From positions 536,001 to 600,000 of the forward strand of contig JAOTOM010005110.1 in NCBI GenBank assembly GCA_034440615.1: a DNA stretch of 64,000 bases, read 5' to 3'. Both the position numbers and the translations under genes were made by a program. This DNA is from Ashinkailepas kermadecensis. Taxonomy: Eukaryota; Arthropoda; Thecostraca; Neolepadidae. This document shows positions 63,529 to 64,000 of this stretch, piece after piece (the first letter of the stretch is position 1; each line of letters starts with the position of its first letter). The notes beneath the pieces were generated by a model. That model searched no databases. It had not been told where the DNA came from and saw nothing but the letters and a program-made list of their open reading frames with translations.

Positions 63529-64000
63529 TGTCGCACTGACCCACTTCCGGGGTTTGACCATTGACCCCGATGCCTGCATTCATGAATATTGACGCGGTAT
63601 TGTTTGGCCCGTCGGTGCGGTCATTTCCATGGCAGATCGATGAGCAGGTTACACGCGCGCGCGCCAAGCATGTGGCAGCAGTGCAGCCCGGACGAGCGAG
63701 CTCGGCGCCACCAAGCGGCGTATCGGCACACTTGCCGCGTGGGGAGGGGAATAAGGTGCCAGGCCGGTCAAACCCAACCCTCCCACCTGTCGCGAGATGG
63801 GGCGGGGCCCCTCTGCCTCACAGCACCTGTTGATCCCGGCTGCTTTGTCGCGGAGACGGCGATGTTTACCGTTCTGTGGAGCAGCATGGTTGGAAGAGTT
63901 GAACCTGTCCGAGATGCCAATTCTTGGTCCGGTGACCGACATCGGTTTTGGTGGGCTTCTTCGGGTCAACTGGCCCTGGGCTTATCTAGTCCAACACCTC
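63529..64000. other. Unique sequence at window end
   Basis: GC-rich at 63650-63850; no feature recognised. Confidence 0.4.

Overview
The window looks like intergenic DNA of a metazoan nuclear genome, most likely a marine invertebrate and possibly an arthropod/crustacean. That placement is impressionistic: it rests on non-LTR retrotransposons of CR1/jockey type, tRNA-derived SINEs, hAT-like miniature elements and very abundant minisatellites. I found no host protein-coding gene, rRNA, functional tRNA, operon, phage or CRISPR locus that I can defend. Most long open frames are by-products of tandem repeats, often open on both strands.

Layout. 1-4.6 kb: unique DNA with three copies of one tRNA-derived SINE (one with a perfect 13-15 bp target-site duplication) and two minisatellites. 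4.66-6.41 kb: a decayed CR1-like LINE on the minus strand that keeps endonuclease and reverse-transcriptase traces. 7.4-14.9 kb: a dense run of minisatellites (47-, 62-, 20/101-, 21-, 41- and about 39-bp units). 16.58-18.29 kb: a 1.7-kb array of a 33-bp unit, then a 9-bp CGTCAC array running directly into a second, jockey-like LINE pseudogene (18.56-19.86 kb). 20-24 kb: more CGTCAC repeats, GC-rich DNA and one miniature element. 24.08-26.27 kb: the best preserved LINE, of the same family as the 5-kb copy, with most of its endonuclease deleted and two frameshifts. 27.57-28.96 kb: an 18-bp array with 198-bp higher-order structure abutting a 30-bp array. 30-33.7 kb: unique DNA. 33.95-34.19 kb: (TA)n and (TC)n. 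34.6-36.5 kb: GC/CpG-rich DNA and CGTCAC repeats. 39.4-40.2 kb: a 66-bp and a ~15-bp array. 42.46-48.56 kb: two patches of one 36-bp minisatellite separated by about 5.4 kb of old, strongly diverged repeats. 48.7-49.2 kb: two miniature elements. 51-52 kb: a 42-bp array. 55.2-56.0 kb: an ~800-bp purine tract. 57.6-61.5 kb: TIR elements, a 71-bp ABAB array and a (TA)n. 61.5-62.4 kb: diverged repeats. 63.48-63.53 kb: a perfect 21-bp hairpin.

By hand estimate about a quarter of the window is tandem repeat, and several arrays carry higher-order repeats typical of segmental unequal exchange. The mobile elements are all decayed or non-autonomous; the SINE would have depended on a LINE for mobility and the miniature elements on a transposase absent here. 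The main interest is comparative: dispersed element families with several alignable copies, a minisatellite apparently split by a large insertion, and one isolated perfect hairpin.
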